DNA of 64,000 nt, taken from Tetracentron sinense. Taxonomy: Eukaryota > Streptophyta > Magnoliopsida > Trochodendrales > Trochodendraceae. Below, piece by piece: positions 63,208 to 64,000 of this stretch. The stretch covers positions 10,440,047 to 10,504,046 of the forward strand of contig CM026570.1 in the NCBI GenBank assembly GCA_015143295.1, in the 5' to 3' direction. The translations under genes and the position numbers were made by a program. Below the pieces are notes generated by a model, which saw only the letters and a list, made by a program, of their open reading frames with translations, was not told where the DNA came from and searched no databases. Numbering within the stretch: the first letter of the stretch is position 1; every line of letters begins with the position of its first letter.

Positions 63208-64000
63208 AGAACTTCTCTGAAACACTGTATATAGGGTAAAGACAAGACCCACAATAAATAAATGAGCACAACCCAACACTCACAAACGTTTTGGGTGGTA
63301 AAAATGTATTAAATTTATTAAATGCATTAAGGGTTCAAGTTGCAAGAATACCAGTGGAAGCAAACCACTACCCCATTCTTACACACGTCCCTTGATTTTC
63401 AACCTTGGGTTAGCTGAAAGCAAAGATCCAACAATTTATGGTGGATGAGAGATATACCATATCAACTCATACACTAAAGACAAATAAACAAACAAAAGTA
63501 TATTTTATTAAATTGCTTAAAATGAAATCAAATCCTACATTCTCATAGATTTCAAGGGGGACATATGGCGTGTGAAGAATGGGCCCAAGAATTTTCATTA
63601 GCACTCGCATCCTCGCGCCATGTACCCCTGCTCTCATACATACCTCGATTTTTTGTTACCTTTACTTTTTAGAAATACCCCTGTTCTGACTCTGGTTTTG
63701 ATTAATATTAGGGATGCTCTCTGTGCATATACCAAGGAGGACCCATTAATTACCAATCTCCATGGCCCATACTTCACACACCCTTATCTTTAAGACTTTT
63801 ATATTTTATTAGATGAGGATGCACGTGCAAAGCATGTGCTTGCATTTAAAATAATGTTGAATAGATATATTAAATAAACTATATATATAGGTGAAAAAAT
63901 AATAGACATTTGAGTTTCAATGCACGGTTTATTCAACAATGTTCCTTAGTCTAGTTGCAAAGTTGTTACATCTTAATTCAAGCATCATGTTGTGGCCTAA
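63208..64000. other. Intergenic, no gene
   Basis: 63700-63800 is related to 39755-39830 (GGGATRCTCTYTG, CCAAGGAGGACCCATTA), the region next to the Tourist-like MITE. No coding features. Confidence 0.45.

Overview
This is nuclear DNA from a flowering plant. Evidence: RPS5/RPS2-type CC-NBS-LRR (NLR) genes, plant En/Spm (CACTA), Ty1/copia, Tat-type Ty3/gypsy and TRIM elements, U2-type introns, and many AT-rich MITEs. The NLR class and the TE mix suggest a non-grass angiosperm, probably woody. I cannot name the species.

Layout. 1-7301 is the 3' part of a CACTA transposon reading +. Its last intron, about 5.4 kb, is packed with minisatellites, an interrupted inverted repeat and a nested hAT-like element. 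7310-14330 holds a solo TRIM LTR, a truncated NLR start, an orphan copia 5' LTR, a 60-bp plus-strand NLR relic and a decayed NLR-jacalin pseudogene. 15110-17635 is NLR-jacalin gene A (-). 17.6-23 kb is MITEs, a SINE-like copy, a large inverted repeat and a solo gypsy-type LTR. 23.8-28.8 kb is a young copia element with an intact 1478-codon gag-pol. 28.8-32.1 kb is a coiled-coil relic and a decayed copia. 32793-34648 is NLR-jacalin gene B (-). 35-41.7 kb is dense MITEs, a SINE-like copy and a solo LTR with a perfect target duplication. 42043-44805 is gene C (+), an intact one-exon CC-NB-ARC-LRR gene. 45284-57074 is a complete Tat-lineage gypsy element (897-bp LTRs, target duplication ACAAC) with a broken sense gag-pol but an open three-exon antisense gene. 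57.2-59.9 kb is a copia relic and a composite TRIM insertion. 59901-61613 is NLR-jacalin gene D (-). The rest is gene-poor; it holds one SINE.

The host content is an NLR cluster grown by segmental duplication. Genes A, B and D share an unusual architecture: CC plus the first part of NB-ARC, ending just after the GLPL region, spliced in phase 0 onto one jacalin-like lectin exon, with no second ARC subdomain, MHD motif or LRR. The full-length NLR C lies in divergent orientation 7.4 kb from B, so a sensor/executor arrangement is possible but unproven. Foldback MITEs carrying CACGTG motifs sit in the promoters and in one intron of these genes.

Exon joins were deduced from splice signals, reading phase and comparison among paralogues within the window. 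Sub-family names for TEs come from recognised motifs, not from database searches.
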